64,000 bases of DNA from Micromonospora coxensis. GTDB lineage: Bacteria > Actinomycetota > Actinomycetes > Mycobacteriales > Micromonosporaceae. Location of the stretch: NCBI RefSeq assembly GCF_900090295.1, contig NZ_LT607753.1, positions 372,001 to 436,000 on the forward strand, in the 5' to 3' direction. Of the stretch, positions 43,251 to 52,239 are shown in pieces. The position numbers and the translations under genes are program-made. Under the pieces are notes generated by a model. The model was not told the DNA's origin and made no database searches. It was given only the letters and a program-made list of their open reading frames with translations. Each line of letters opens with the position of its first letter. Position 1 is the stretch's first letter.

Positions 43251-45188
43251 TCACCGCAACGGCTGGCCGTCGATGGTGACGCCGCTGACGGCACCGCTGA
43301 CGCTGAGCTTTCCGACGGTGCCGGCGTTGGTGGCGGTGACCCGCCTGCCGTCGATGACGAGGCCGCTGATCGTCACCCCGGCGATGCGGGTGCCGGGGCG
43401 TGCGGAGATCGTGTTGCGGCCGGTGACCGGCCCGTCGACGCGCAGCCCGGCGATGGTGATGTCGCCGATGGTGCCGGTGGCGGAGTCGGTGAACATCACG
43501 TGCAGAGCCTGGGGTACCCCGTGGTCGATACGGACGTCTTCGAAGCGCAGGCCGCTGATGGCGTGATTCTCGGCGTAGCGCCAGACGACGGCCGCGCCGA
43601 GAGCGGGCCGGTCGGCACGCCATTCCGCCCGGACGACGTCGATGCGGCGCCAGGTGTTGGCCGTGGCGGCTCCGGTGGGGATCTTCCATCCGGAGATGGC
43701 CACCCCACCGTTGGCGTGCTGCCACACCACGCAGTTCTCCACGAGCGTGTTGCTGCTCATCGTGCGCAGGCTGTCGTCGCCGGCCCGGACGAAGCAGTCG
43801 CGGACCCGGGTGCCCTCGCGCAGGTGGATGCCGTCGTTGTTGCCGCTCCAGCCGAAGATCTTCACGCCGGAGATCTCCCAGTCGGCGGCGGTGACGATGT
43901 TGAAGTGGGAGGCGTTGACCAGGGTCGGGCCGGAGACCGCCTTGGCTTCGGCGGCCTTGCCGAAGCCGGCCCAGATCATCGCCGCGTCGTCCGCGGGGTT
44001 CGACTTGCGGGCCGCGTAGCGGAAACCGTCACCGGCGAGCACACCGTGCCCGACCACCCGGCCGCCGGTCACCCCGGCGAGGTCGATCTTGCCGTAGACG
44101 TAGGCGCCCCGGTCGAGGTAGACGGTGTCCTTGCCCGGCAGGGTGGCCAACCTGAGGATGCCCCGGCCGGCCGGGTCGCCGCCGATCCGGTGTTCGCCCG
44201 GACCGAAGTAGACGACGTTCGGGGCGTTCCTGGCGACCTCGAAGTCGGTGGTCAGGTCCACGTTGACGTGCATCGAGTGCAGGTCCGAGCCGGTGTCCCC
44301 GCCGAAATGCACGCTGATCCACCTGTTGCCGCCGGTCACCGGGAACGTCACCGTCTTGCGATCGGCGGACAGGGCCGTCGGCCGGATGCCGTAACGGTGC
44401 GGACGGATGTCGACGCCGGCCAGGGAGGGGAAGGTCCGGCCGTCGGTGAGGCTGACCGACACCTCGGTCGTGTCGGTCGCGCCTTGGGCGTAGCCGGTGA
44501 AGGACACCGTCCGTAGCGCCCCGGAGGGCGTCGGCGGCCACTTCGCCAGCTGTACGGTCTTGCCGTCGTCGCCGGTGAACCGTGATCCGTCGATCTGGTA
44601 CACCTTCGGGCGTACCGTCTGGTCCGCGGTACGCACCGAGACGCGGTAGTGGGTCGAGGACGGTCCGACGACCGTGTCCGGCGCGAACTGCACGGTACGG
44701 GCCGATACCGCCGAGGACGGCGGCTCCGGAGCGGGCCCGGCCGGGGCCGGCGCGGACGGGACGGCCGGCCGCGATGGCGAAGCGGCTGCGCTGGGCGTGA
44801 CGCCGCCGGCCGATGCGTCGATCCGCTCGATCAGTATCCGGCTGGCGCGGTCGTTGAGCGGGCTGCCGCAGAAGTCCTCGTCCTTGGTCAGCACCACCAG
44901 CGGGTCGGCGGAGTCGCTTCGGTCGAAGACCGACACCCGGAACCCCGCGGCGACCCGAACACCGCTGACATCGTCGTCGGGCGCCCGCCCGGCGAGATCG
45001 TGGTCGCCGATGTCGAGCGGGACGGGACGCCACTGGTCACCGGCGGCGAAGCCGCAGCGGTCGGTCAACTCCACCGGTGCCGCGACGTCGTCGGCGGCGT
45101 GCACCGTCGCCACCCCGGCCAGCGCCATTCCCACGGCGACCGCGGCGGCCGCGATAGCTCCTGCTGTTCGTCGCGAACTGCGTGACAT
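43251..45188 (-). CDS. Secreted GH49-like (dextranase-type) beta-helix glycosidase
   Basis: A 645-residue exported protein. Signal peptide about 1-31 (ending TVHAADD); an N-terminal domain of about 110 residues with DEDFCGSPLNDRASRI; Pro/Ala/Ser linker; then a beta-sandwich (about 150-320) and right-handed beta-helix (about 330-645). VYFGPGEHRIG and LPGKDTVYLDRGAYVYGKID are typical of GH49 and related GH28-type enzymes, and NNDGIHLREGTRVRDCFV and AGDDSLRTM give the catalytic Asp arrangement. Probably an endo-hydrolase of alpha-glucan or a related exopolysaccharide. GAGGAG before the ATG; promoter site h lies 53 bases upstream. Confidence 0.75.
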   Translation of the reverse strand: MSRSSRRTAGAIAAAAVAVGMALAGVATVHAADDVAAPVELTDRCGFAAGDQWRPVPLDIGDHDLAGRAPDDDVSGVRVAAGFRVSVFDRSDSADPLVVLTKDEDFCGSPLNDRASRILIERIDASAGGVTPSAAASPSRPAVPSAPAPAGPAPEPPSSAVSARTVQFAPDTVVGPSSTHYRVSVRTADQTVRPKVYQIDGSRFTGDDGKTVQLAKWPPTPSGALRTVSFTGYAQGATDTTEVSVSLTDGRTFPSLAGVDIRPHRYGIRPTALSADRKTVTFPVTGGNRWISVHFGGDTGSDLHSMHVNVDLTTDFEVARNAPNVVYFGPGEHRIGGDPAGRGILRLATLPGKDTVYLDRGAYVYGKIDLAGVTGGRVVGHGVLAGDGFRYAARKSNPADDAAMIWAGFGKAAEAKAVSGPTLVNASHFNIVTAADWEISGVKIFGWSGNNDGIHLREGTRVRDCFVRAGDDSLRTMSSNTLVENCVVWQHANGGVAISGWKIPTGAATANTWRRIDVVRAEWRADRPALGAAVVWRYAENHAISGLRFEDVRIDHGVPQALHVMFTDSATGTIGDITIAGLRVDGPVTGRNTISARPGTRIAGVTISGLVIDGRRVTATNAGTVGKLSVSGAVSGVTIDGQPLR

Positions 45189-45240
45189 TCGTACTCCTCG
45201 GCTGACCGGTCCGGGGCGGGGTGAAACAGATCCAGCCAGG

Positions 45241-45268
45241 AACACTCCGCACCCGTCCCTGCCGTTTC
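45241..45268 (-). promoter_or_regulatory. GAAACG-N17-GTGTT promoter, site h
   Basis: Minus-strand GAAACG and GTGTT with a 17-base spacer, 53 bases before the GH49-like gene. Confidence 0.65.
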
Positions 45269-45329
45269 ACCCCGTCGCCGGGAAACTGCACGACCGTCGT
45301 GGGGCGGTGGACGTGCCCGCGAACAGGTC

Positions 45330-45366
45330 GCGCCGGTGGTGGGTGAACGGCACCCACCACCGGCGC
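45330..45366 (-). terminator. Terminator of nucleoside-hydrolase-like gene copy C
   Basis: A 16-bp perfect stem (GCGCCGGTGGTGGGTG and CACCCACCACCGGCGC) with a 5-base loop. The same core (CGCCGGTGGTGGGTG and complement) ends the duplicate gene at 60924-60958. Confidence 0.75.
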
Positions 45367-45386
45367 GAGCGACGGGACCGGCGAGG

Positions 45387-46607
45387 TCAGCTCACGGTGA
45401 AGCTGTCGACATCGAGGAGGAAGCCGGCGCCGCCGGTGAAGACCAGGTGCAGCGGCCCGGTTCCGGTGCCCGACAGCGACGTCGAGACGGTCCGGTAGGT
45501 CGTCCAGCCGCCGGTGGCGGGCACGTCGACCGAGCCGAGCAGCTCGCCCGTGGGCGAGCCGGAACGCACCTCGATGGTGCCGCCCGAGGTGCCGGAGGCC
45601 ACCCGGGCGGAGAACTGCGTCCGGCCGGCCGTAGACACCTGGGCGTAGCCGGCCCAGTCACCGTCGTTCACATAACCCGCCGTGGCGCCGCCCTGCGCCG
45701 GGGCGTGGAAGGCCACCTGCACCCCCGAGTTCGACGTGAACGACTCACCCTGCACGGTCTGCGGCGACGTTCCACCGCCGGGCGCGGTGAGGAAGGTGCG
45801 CAGCTTGTTGGCGTTGCCGGAGTCGTCGCCGGTGATCAGGTAGTACATCATTCCGGCGTCGGAGACGTCACCCTTCTTGTTCATGATGTTGTTGACGACG
45901 TTGTGCACGTAGCGCAGCCGCTGGTCGGAGTTGTCGGCCATCCAGGACCACTTCGCCTCGCCGCCACCGGTGCCCAGACCGGCGTTCTGATCCGGGATCC
46001 TCTTGTACTTCACCTGCGGGAAGTCCCGACGGATGTCGGCGAGGTTCCACCGGTTGTCGTCGTCGTCGTGATTGTTGTTCCAGTCCGAGTGCGAGATCAG
46101 CGTGACATGCTGACGCGCCGCGCTGTTCGAGCCCTGCAACGCCCGGTACACCACCCCCATCGGGCCGGCACCGACCAGGCAGAGCTGGTTGGTGGCGGTG
46201 GAGGCGTCGACCGCCGAACGCAGATGGGTCACCGCCGCGTTGAGATTCGTCTGGCTGTTGCGGAAGATCCCGGCCACGTCGTAGCCGAACCGCCCGCCGA
46301 CACCCTCGGTGGCGGTGACCATGTCCCGCTCCCAACTCGCCGTCGAGCTGCCCAGGTGCGAGTTGTAGTCCCAGTGCACCAACCGCGACTGCTGCCCCCG
46401 CTCGGCGAGCAACGCCAACGCCATCGCCGACGCGCCGATGTCGTCACGATCGTGGTAGTTACCGTCCGAACTCCAGGCGATCCGCTCACAACCGAAATCG
46501 AGAGCCGGCGGCGCAGCCTGCGCAGGCTGCCCGGTCAACGCGACAACGGCACCGAGCCCGAGAGCACAGGCCGCAGCCGCGAGGCCAGGACGGGAGATCC
46601 GTGACAT
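45387..46607 (-). CDS. Secreted nucleoside-hydrolase-like protein with C-terminal CBM6, copy C
   Basis: A 406-residue exported protein: signal peptide about 1-31 (ending PAQAAPP), a domain (about 35-278) with AWSSDGNYHDRDDIGASAMA, an Asp-rich motif like that of nucleoside-hydrolase folds, and ISHSDWNNNHDDDD, and a C-terminal CBM6 (about 285-406; GESFTSNSGVQVAFHAP to GAGFLLDVDSFTVS). Similar proteins occur in polysaccharide-degrading bacteria. The first 277 residues are identical to the protein at 60978, which lacks the CBM6. AAGGA precedes the ATG; promoter site i lies 84 bases upstream. Confidence 0.75.
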   Translation of the reverse strand: MSRISRPGLAAAACALGLGAVVALTGQPAQAAPPALDFGCERIAWSSDGNYHDRDDIGASAMALALLAERGQQSRLVHWDYNSHLGSSTASWERDMVTATEGVGGRFGYDVAGIFRNSQTNLNAAVTHLRSAVDASTATNQLCLVGAGPMGVVYRALQGSNSAARQHVTLISHSDWNNNHDDDDNRWNLADIRRDFPQVKYKRIPDQNAGLGTGGGEAKWSWMADNSDQRLRYVHNVVNNIMNKKGDVSDAGMMYYLITGDDSGNANKLRTFLTAPGGGTSPQTVQGESFTSNSGVQVAFHAPAQGGATAGYVNDGDWAGYAQVSTAGRTQFSARVASGTSGGTIEVRSGSPTGELLGSVDVPATGGWTTYRTVSTSLSGTGTGPLHLVFTGGAGFLLDVDSFTVS

Positions 46608-46649
46608 CAGAGGTCCTTCCAGTACGAGGGAGTAATCACCGCCCGGCCA
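45777..46649 (-). repeat. 873-bp duplication, copy 1
   Basis: Appears base-for-base identical to 60999-61871 (offset 15222). It covers the nucleoside-hydrolase-like domain, signal peptide, start and most of the leader. Similarity continues in diverged form through the promoter (to about 46720). Identity ends at the junction to the CBM6 part. Confidence 0.85.
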
Positions 46650-46690
46650 GGGCCGGGTGCTGTCGGCCCCGGCCGGGCGGCTCACAGACA

Positions 46691-46718
46691 GACACCCCGG
46701 TACGCGGACGAAGGTTTC
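46691..46718 (-). promoter_or_regulatory. GAAACC-N17-GTGTC promoter, site i
   Basis: Minus-strand GAAACC and GTGTC with a 17-base spacer, 84 bases before gene copy C. Followed downstream by CTGTCTGTGAG, conserved at site j. Confidence 0.7.
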
Positions 46719-46757
46719 GCCGCTGTCACAGGTCCTGCGTCCGGCACCCGCCCAGGG

Positions 46758-47159
46758 TCAGCCGTTCCCGCGTCGGCCGCCCTGCGGACGGGAGCCCTCG
46801 CACGCCTGCTGGGCGCGGTCCCAGGTGGCGTCGTCGATGCCGGCCGGCCGTAGCGGATCCTGCCCGCCCTGGCGGTTCCCGTCGCCCGGCTGCCCGGAGG
46901 GCCGGGCAGTGGGCCGGGTCGTCGGTCGGGCGGTCCGGTCCGCCTGCCCGCTACGGCCGGGACGGGCCGAGGGCAACTCCTCGGGTACGTCGATGCCCTG
47001 CTCGCGCAGGCACGCCGCGTACGCGGCCAGCCCGCCGGAGGCCGGCTCGGTCGGCTGCGACTGTTCGGCCGCCGGCTCGCCGCCGCAGCCGGTCGCGATG
47101 GCGAGCAGTGCGGTGCCGACCGCCACGGTCAGGGCAACTCGCCGATGAATGCGGGGCAT
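46758..47159 (-). CDS. Small putative lipoprotein
   Basis: A 133-residue protein with a lipoprotein signal peptide (ALLAIATGCGG, Cys near residue 26). The mature part has GGLAAYAACLREQGIDVPEE, a pattern seen in small actinobacterial secreted proteins, a basic Arg/Thr/Pro-rich stretch and a closing DDATWDRAQQACEG. It is divergent from the adaptor protein gene at 47337; the 177-base shared region carries CTCCG direct repeats, so it may belong to the adjacent two-component regulon. No enzymatic function recognised. Confidence 0.65.
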   Translation of the reverse strand: MPRIHRRVALTVAVGTALLAIATGCGGEPAAEQSQPTEPASGGLAAYAACLREQGIDVPEELPSARPGRSGQADRTARPTTRPTARPSGQPGDGNRQGGQDPLRPAGIDDATWDRAQQACEGSRPQGGRRGNG

Positions 47160-47225
47160 GTGGCTCTCCTCGAGTCTCGTGTGCGGGCCCACGCCCGCGC
47201 GACGGGGTCAGCAGAGACGACCAAC

Positions 47226-47290
47226 CTCCGGCGTCGCTCCGACGGGCCTGGGAGTCGCCTCGGAGTACCGGGCTGTGAGGTAACTCCGAG
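47226..47290. promoter_or_regulatory. CTCCG direct repeats before efflux adaptor gene
   Basis: CTCCG occurs at 47226 and 47237 (11-base period) and again at 47284 (CTCCGAGGT), with an inverted CGGAG near 47261. The period fits an OmpR-type response regulator. Confidence 0.45.
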
Positions 47291-47336
47291 GTACGGCCGA
47301 GTCCACTGTCAGGAAGTGCGCCGAGGATCGGCTGCC

Positions 47337-48680
47337 ATGGGCATCCACCTGCACGTGTGGCGGGCGGTCCGGCGCCGGCCGGTACCCGCCGTCGCCGCCA
47401 CCGCCACACTGGTCGCGGTCACCGTCGTGGCCGGGGCGGCCGCGTTCTCCGGCGGCGCCGACGGAACCGGTGCACCGGCGGCCACCGTACGGGTGGATCG
47501 GGGAGAGGTGACCTCGGCGGTCGCCGCGACCGGTTCCGTACGCCCGGCGACGAGCCGAGGGCTGGCGTTCGCCGCCGCCGGCGCCGTGACCGAGGTCCGG
47601 GTCCGTCCGGGTGACGACGTCACCGTCGGACAGACGCTCGCGGTGGTCGACGACGAGGAGGCGCGCGCCGAGGTCGCGCGCGCGGAGCAGGCGCTGACCG
47701 ACGCGCAGGCCGCGCTCACCGACTCGGCGGCGGAGGACGGCGAGCCCGGCGACGCGGTGTGCGGCGCGTCGCCCGCTGCTGCCGCCCGGACGGATGCGGC
47801 CGCGGGTGTCGCCCTGGCCGCCCGAGAGGTGAACACCGCCCGGGCGACTCCTTCGGCTGCCCGGTCACCCACGCCGCAACCCGATCCCGATCCGCCGTCG
47901 ATGCCACCGACCTCGTCGGCCGCTCCGCAGCCCACCAGGACGTCGGTCCCGTCGACGCCACCATCACCGGACCGAGCCGGGAAGGGGCCGGCGACGACGT
48001 CGGCGCCGGCAGGTCCGCGAGACTGCCCCGCCGCCGCGGGTGGTTCCGGGCCGGGCGGAGACACCGCCGGAGCCGACCCGCTGCTGCGGGCGCACCAGCA
48101 GGTGACCGCCGCACAGCTCGCCCTGGCCGAGGCGGAGGACCGGCTGGCAGGTACGACCATCACCGCGCCGGTCGCCGGCCGGGTGCTGTCGGTGGCCGGG
48201 CCGGTGGGAGCCCGGGTGTCCGCGGGTGCCCGTTTCATCGAACTGGCGGTCGTCGACGGGATGCAGGTCACGGCGACCTTCCCGGAGGCCGACGCCGGGC
48301 AGATCTCGGTGGGTCAGACCGCCACGGTGACCCCGGCCGGACGGCCCGACACCGAACTGAACGCCGACGTGGTCCAGGTGGACCCGGTGGGCACCAGCGA
48401 CGGTCAGGTGGTCCGGTTCGGGGTCCGGCTCGCGCTGGACGACGCTCCCGACGATCTGCTCGTCGGGCAGAGTGCCGCCGTGCGGATCCGGATCGCCACC
48501 GTCGCGGACGTGCTGCGGGTCCCGGCCGCCGCGGTCGAGGTACGGCCCGACGGGTCGGGCACCGTGCTGCTCGCCGGGGCGGCCGAACCACGCGCTGTCG
48601 TCGTCGGCGTACGGGGGGACCAGTTCGTGGAGATCAGGTCCGGTCTCGCCGAGGGTGACCTGATCCTCGCCGCCGGATGA
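47337..48680 (+). CDS. Efflux adaptor protein (HlyD/MacA-like) 1
   Basis: A 447-residue membrane-fusion protein. One membrane helix (about 15-40), then biotinyl/lipoyl-like halves (GEVTSAVAATGSVRPATSRG and GTTITAPVAGRVLSVAGPVG) split by a short helical hairpin that holds a long Pro/Ser/Thr-rich insertion (about 165-250), and a beta-barrel/membrane-proximal end (VVGVRGDQFVEIRSGLAEGD). In Gram-positives such adaptors work with MacB-type ABC permeases or act in exporting lipids and peptides. It precedes the two-component genes; a second adaptor lies at 52304. Confidence 0.8.
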   Translation: MGIHLHVWRAVRRRPVPAVAATATLVAVTVVAGAAAFSGGADGTGAPAATVRVDRGEVTSAVAATGSVRPATSRGLAFAAAGAVTEVRVRPGDDVTVGQTLAVVDDEEARAEVARAEQALTDAQAALTDSAAEDGEPGDAVCGASPAAAARTDAAAGVALAAREVNTARATPSAARSPTPQPDPDPPSMPPTSSAAPQPTRTSVPSTPPSPDRAGKGPATTSAPAGPRDCPAAAGGSGPGGDTAGADPLLRAHQQVTAAQLALAEAEDRLAGTTITAPVAGRVLSVAGPVGARVSAGARFIELAVVDGMQVTATFPEADAGQISVGQTATVTPAGRPDTELNADVVQVDPVGTSDGQVVRFGVRLALDDAPDDLLVGQSAAVRIRIATVADVLRVPAAAVEVRPDGSGTVLLAGAAEPRAVVVGVRGDQFVEIRSGLAEGDLILAAG

Positions 48681-48689
48681 CCTCGCTCA

Positions 48690-48724
48690 GCTCCGGGACA
48701 GGTCGCTCCCAGCTCGCTCCGAGG
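48690..48724 (+). promoter_or_regulatory. GCTCC direct repeats before response regulator gene
   Basis: GCTCC at 48690, 48705 and 48716; the last two are 11 bases apart and the final copy reads GCTCCGAGG, as in the repeats at 52251. Candidate autoregulatory site of the response regulator, about 25 bases before its start. Confidence 0.5.
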
Positions 48725-48747
48725 TTTGACGGATAGACCTGGCAATT

Positions 48748-49458
48748 GTGTCTGAACGCCGTACCCGTGTGCTCGTCGTCGACGACGAGGAGAACATCCG
48801 TGCCCTGCTGTCGGCGACGCTGCGGCTGGTCGAGTTCGACGTCCGGGTGGCCGGCGGCGGCCATGAGGCGTTGGCCCTGGCCGAGGAGTTCGATCCGGAC
48901 CTGGTGGTGCTCGACGTGATGCTGCCCGACCTCGACGGCTTCCAGGTCGCCCGGCGGCTGCGCGGCTCGGGGGCCGGGGTGCCGGTGCTGTTCCTCACCG
49001 CGCGGGGCGCGGTGGAGGACCGCATCTCCGGGCTGACCGTCGGGGCGGACGATTACGTGACCAAGCCGTTCAGCCTGGAGGAGGTGGTGCTGCGGATCCG
49101 GGCGATCCTGCGCCGCAGCCGTGCCGACGACGCGCCGGCGCAGGACGGCGTGCTGCGCTACGCCGACCTCGAACTGGACGAGGACGCTCACGAGGTCCGC
49201 CGTGGCGGCCGGGTCGTCGAGTTGTCGCCGACCGAGTTCAACCTGCTGCGTTACCTGATGGTCAACGCCGGCCGGGTGGTCAGCAAGGCGCAGATCCTCG
49301 ACCGGGTGTGGAACTACGACTTCGGCGGCGACGGACGGATCGTCGAGTCGTACATCTACTATCTGCGCAAGAAGATCGACGTGCAGGCCCCACCGCTGGT
49401 CCACACCGTGCGGGGTGTCGGCTACACGCTGCGGGTGCCTCGCACCGGGGGTGGGTGA
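48748..49458 (+). CDS. OmpR-family response regulator
   Basis: A 236-residue two-domain regulator: receiver (about 6-120) with the acidic pair VVDDEEN, phospho-acceptor Asp in LVVLDVMLPDLDGF and Lys in DDYVTKPFSLEE; winged-helix DNA-binding domain (about 138-232; LSPTEFNLLRYLMVNAGRVV and YIYYLRKKID). The GTG start is close to direct GCTCC repeats, suggesting autoregulation. Its stop overlaps the histidine kinase start by four bases (GTGA). It probably controls the adaptors, ABC exporter and hydrolase genes around it. Confidence 0.95.
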   Translation: MSERRTRVLVVDDEENIRALLSATLRLVEFDVRVAGGGHEALALAEEFDPDLVVLDVMLPDLDGFQVARRLRGSGAGVPVLFLTARGAVEDRISGLTVGADDYVTKPFSLEEVVLRIRAILRRSRADDAPAQDGVLRYADLELDEDAHEVRRGGRVVELSPTEFNLLRYLMVNAGRVVSKAQILDRVWNYDFGGDGRIVESYIYYLRKKIDVQAPPLVHTVRGVGYTLRVPRTGGG

Positions 49459-51032
49459 CGGTGGGACGCCGTCGCGCCGTCCGCGTGCGGCGACTGCGCA
49501 ACTGGGGGCGGTGGACGCTGCGGGCCCGGCTGGTCGTGGTCGTGGCGGCGCTGACCGCGTTCGCGCTGGTGGTGGCGAACGCGGCCGGGCTGGTGCTGCT
49601 GCGCCGGACCCTCACCGACCGGATCGACGACCAGCTCACCGCGGTCAGCCGGCCGTTCACCCGGGACACCGTCCCGCCCTACGACCCGCGCGAGCGCACC
49701 CGGGTACTGCCGCGCGCGCGGCTCGGCCCGGAGCAGGTGGTGCTGCTGTACGGTCCGGACGGCAGCCTGGAGGACGTCCGGCGCTCCGACGAGTCGACCA
49801 CGGTGCCGGTGCTCGAGCCGTACGACCGGCTGGTCGCCCGTGCCACCGGCACCCGCCCGTACACCGTCGAGGCCACCGACGGCACAGCCGCCTGGCGGGT
49901 GCTGGTGGTCGAGCGCGGCGACGACCGGGGCATCGCGGTGCTGGCGGTGTCGCTGCGTGAGGTCGAGGAGACCACCGACCTGCTGCTGCTGATCGACGTG
50001 GTCGTGATCGTGGTCGTCCTGATGCTGCTGGCGTCGCTCGCCGCGATGGTGGTCCGGCTCGGCCTTCGGCCGCTGACCCGGATGGAGCAGACCACGGCGC
50101 AGATCACCGGGGGTAACCTGTCCCGCCGGGTGCCCGACGCCGATCCGCACACCGAGCCGGGCCGGCTCGGTGGGGCGCTCAACCTGATGCTGGACCGGAT
50201 CTCCACCGAGGTCGCCGCCCGCCGCGAGTCGGAGCGGCGGCTGCGGCAGTTCATCGCCGACGCCTCGCACGAGCTGCGCACGCCGCTGACCTCCATCCGC
50301 GGGTTCGCCGAGCTCTACCGGCGTGGCGGAACGCCACCGGGGCCGGAGCTGGACGAGACGATGGCGCGGATCGAGGCCGAAGCCGCCCGGATGGGTCTGC
50401 TCGTCGAGGACCTCCTGCTGCTCGCCCAACTCGACCACGAACGCCCCCTGCGACGCCAACCGGTCGACCTGCTGGCCGTCGCCGCCGACAGCGTCCGCGA
50501 CGCGCACGCCCGCGCACCGCAGCGCCGGATCCGCCTGGCCGCCCTCGACGACAACGACGGGTTCGAACCGGTCATGGTCACCGGTGACGAGCACCGGCTG
50601 CGCCAGGTTGCCGCCAACCTGCTCAGCAACGCCCTGCAGCACACGCCGCCACAGGCCGGCGTGACGGTCCGCGCCGGGCGGCTGCGCCGTTCGCCGGCAG
50701 GGCCGCCGCCCGTCACGGCCGTGGGAGACCCGCTGCCCGCCGCAACGCCGGTCGCGCTGCTGGAGGTGACCGACGACGGGCCGGGCCTGGCCGCCGACCA
50801 GGCCGTACGGGTCTTCGAGCGGCTCTACCGCGCCGATCCGAGCCGGACCCGCGGCAGCGGCGGATCCGGTCTCGGCCTGTCGATCGTGGCGGCCCTCGTG
50901 CGGGGGCACCAGGGCCGGGTCGAACTGCTCACCGCGCCCGGCCGGGGGGCCACCTTCCGGGTCCTGCTGCCCTCGGCGCCCGACGCCGACTGCGACGAAC
51001 TGGTCGACCTGCTGCGCACCATGCACAGCTGA
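49455..51032 (+). CDS. Sensor histidine kinase
   Basis: A 525-residue membrane kinase. Two membrane helices (about 22-46 and 175-200) frame an extracellular sensor domain of about 130 residues; HAMP (about 200-250) follows, then HisKA with the phospho-acceptor His in FIADASHELRTPLTSIRG and an HATPase with NLLSNALQHTP, VTDDGPGLA and GSGLGLSIVAALV. The domain order is that of the MprB/VanS-like trans-membrane kinases. GTG 49455 overlaps the regulator stop. Signal unknown; the linked exporter suggests a cell-envelope or antimicrobial-peptide stimulus. Confidence 0.93.
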   Translation: MTVGRRRAVRVRRLRNWGRWTLRARLVVVVAALTAFALVVANAAGLVLLRRTLTDRIDDQLTAVSRPFTRDTVPPYDPRERTRVLPRARLGPEQVVLLYGPDGSLEDVRRSDESTTVPVLEPYDRLVARATGTRPYTVEATDGTAAWRVLVVERGDDRGIAVLAVSLREVEETTDLLLLIDVVVIVVVLMLLASLAAMVVRLGLRPLTRMEQTTAQITGGNLSRRVPDADPHTEPGRLGGALNLMLDRISTEVAARRESERRLRQFIADASHELRTPLTSIRGFAELYRRGGTPPGPELDETMARIEAEAARMGLLVEDLLLLAQLDHERPLRRQPVDLLAVAADSVRDAHARAPQRRIRLAALDDNDGFEPVMVTGDEHRLRQVAANLLSNALQHTPPQAGVTVRAGRLRRSPAGPPPVTAVGDPLPAATPVALLEVTDDGPGLAADQAVRVFERLYRADPSRTRGSGGSGLGLSIVAALVRGHQGRVELLTAPGRGATFRVLLPSAPDADCDELVDLLRTMHS

Positions 51033-51128
51033 CCCACCGGCGGTTGTCCGGAAACGTCCAGCGGACCCGGAGCCCGCTCCGAGCCTGGCCCCGTTCACTC
51101 CCGGTACGGCAACCGAACGGGAGACAGC

Positions 51129-52229
51129 ATGCGTACGAGAACACGGACCATGGCGGCGACGGCGACGGTCCTGGCGGTCCTGACCGGGGCGTTCCTGGTG
51201 CCCCGCTGGGTCGCCGACGCCCGCGACGACGGGTTGACGGTGACGGCGAGCGGCTACTTCTTCGTCGGTGGGCAGCAGGTCACCGACGACACCGGCGACC
51301 GGACGTCGACCACCTGGACCGGGCAGGCGATGGTCCACCAGCTCGTCCCCGCCGCGGCGGACGAGCCGCCGGTGATCATGATGCCGGGGCTCGGGCTCAG
51401 CTCGTCGATCTTCCTGACCACGCCCGATGGCAGGGAGGGTTGGGCACAGCAGGCGGCCCGCGCCGGCCATCCCGTGTACGTGCTGGACGAGCCGTCCCTG
51501 GCCGTCTCCGGCTTCGACGTGCGGCCGTTCAACGCGGTGGCCGCCGGCGAGGCCCCACCGGAGAGCCAACCGACGATGTCGGTGTGGAGCGAGGAGGAGA
51601 TCTGGCCACGGTGGGGTTTCGGGGCGTCGCCCGGGCAGCCGTATCCGGACACCCGGTTCCCGGTGCAGGACATCGACCAGTTCCTCGCCGCGCTGCCACC
51701 GTACTGGCAGGCCGGTGCCGCAGCGGCGGGTGCGCGCGGTGGCGCGACCGCACGGCAGCCCACCCCCGCGCCGTCGGCCACCGCCACCGGTACCGCCGAC
51801 GGCGGCGGCCGGGGACCGGGAGCGTCGGCGCAGGAACAGGCGCTGCTCGCCCTGCTGGAGCGGACCGGCCCGGCGATCCTGCTCGCCCACTCGGCGGCCG
51901 GTTCGGCCGCGTTCGCGGTGGCCGACCAGCACCCGGAGCAGGTCGTGGCGGTGGTGGCCGTCGAACCCGTCGGCTGCCCCACCGGCGCCGACCAGGTGCC
52001 CGCCGCGCCGACGATCGCGGTCTACGGCGACCGGATCGCCGACCGTCGGCAGACCGGGCGGCTCGACGCCTGCCGGAGCACCGTCGGTCTCGTCGACGCC
52101 GCCGGCCACCCGGCCCGACTGGTGTACCTGCCCGACGAGGGCGTCCGGGGCAACACGCACCTGATGATGCAGGACGACAACAGTGACGACATCTGGCGCC
52201 GGATCGAGGACTTCCTCGCCGACAGCTGA
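51129..52229 (+). CDS. Exported alpha/beta hydrolase
   Basis: A 366-residue protein with an N-terminal signal or anchor helix (about 8-26). The alpha/beta-hydrolase fold shows VIMMPGLGLSSSIFL (oxyanion region), the nucleophile elbow LAHSAAGSAAFA with Ser near residue 257, and a late GNTHLMM supplying the likely catalytic His. A low-complexity Ala/Gly/Pro/Thr insertion sits at about 200-235. Probably a secreted esterase or lipase. It lies between the kinase gene and the second adaptor in the same direction and may belong to the same regulon. Confidence 0.78.
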   Translation: MRTRTRTMAATATVLAVLTGAFLVPRWVADARDDGLTVTASGYFFVGGQQVTDDTGDRTSTTWTGQAMVHQLVPAAADEPPVIMMPGLGLSSSIFLTTPDGREGWAQQAARAGHPVYVLDEPSLAVSGFDVRPFNAVAAGEAPPESQPTMSVWSEEEIWPRWGFGASPGQPYPDTRFPVQDIDQFLAALPPYWQAGAAAAGARGGATARQPTPAPSATATGTADGGGRGPGASAQEQALLALLERTGPAILLAHSAAGSAAFAVADQHPEQVVAVVAVEPVGCPTGADQVPAAPTIAVYGDRIADRRQTGRLDACRSTVGLVDAAGHPARLVYLPDEGVRGNTHLMMQDDNSDDIWRRIEDFLADS

Positions 52230-52239
52230 CCGCCGTCCG

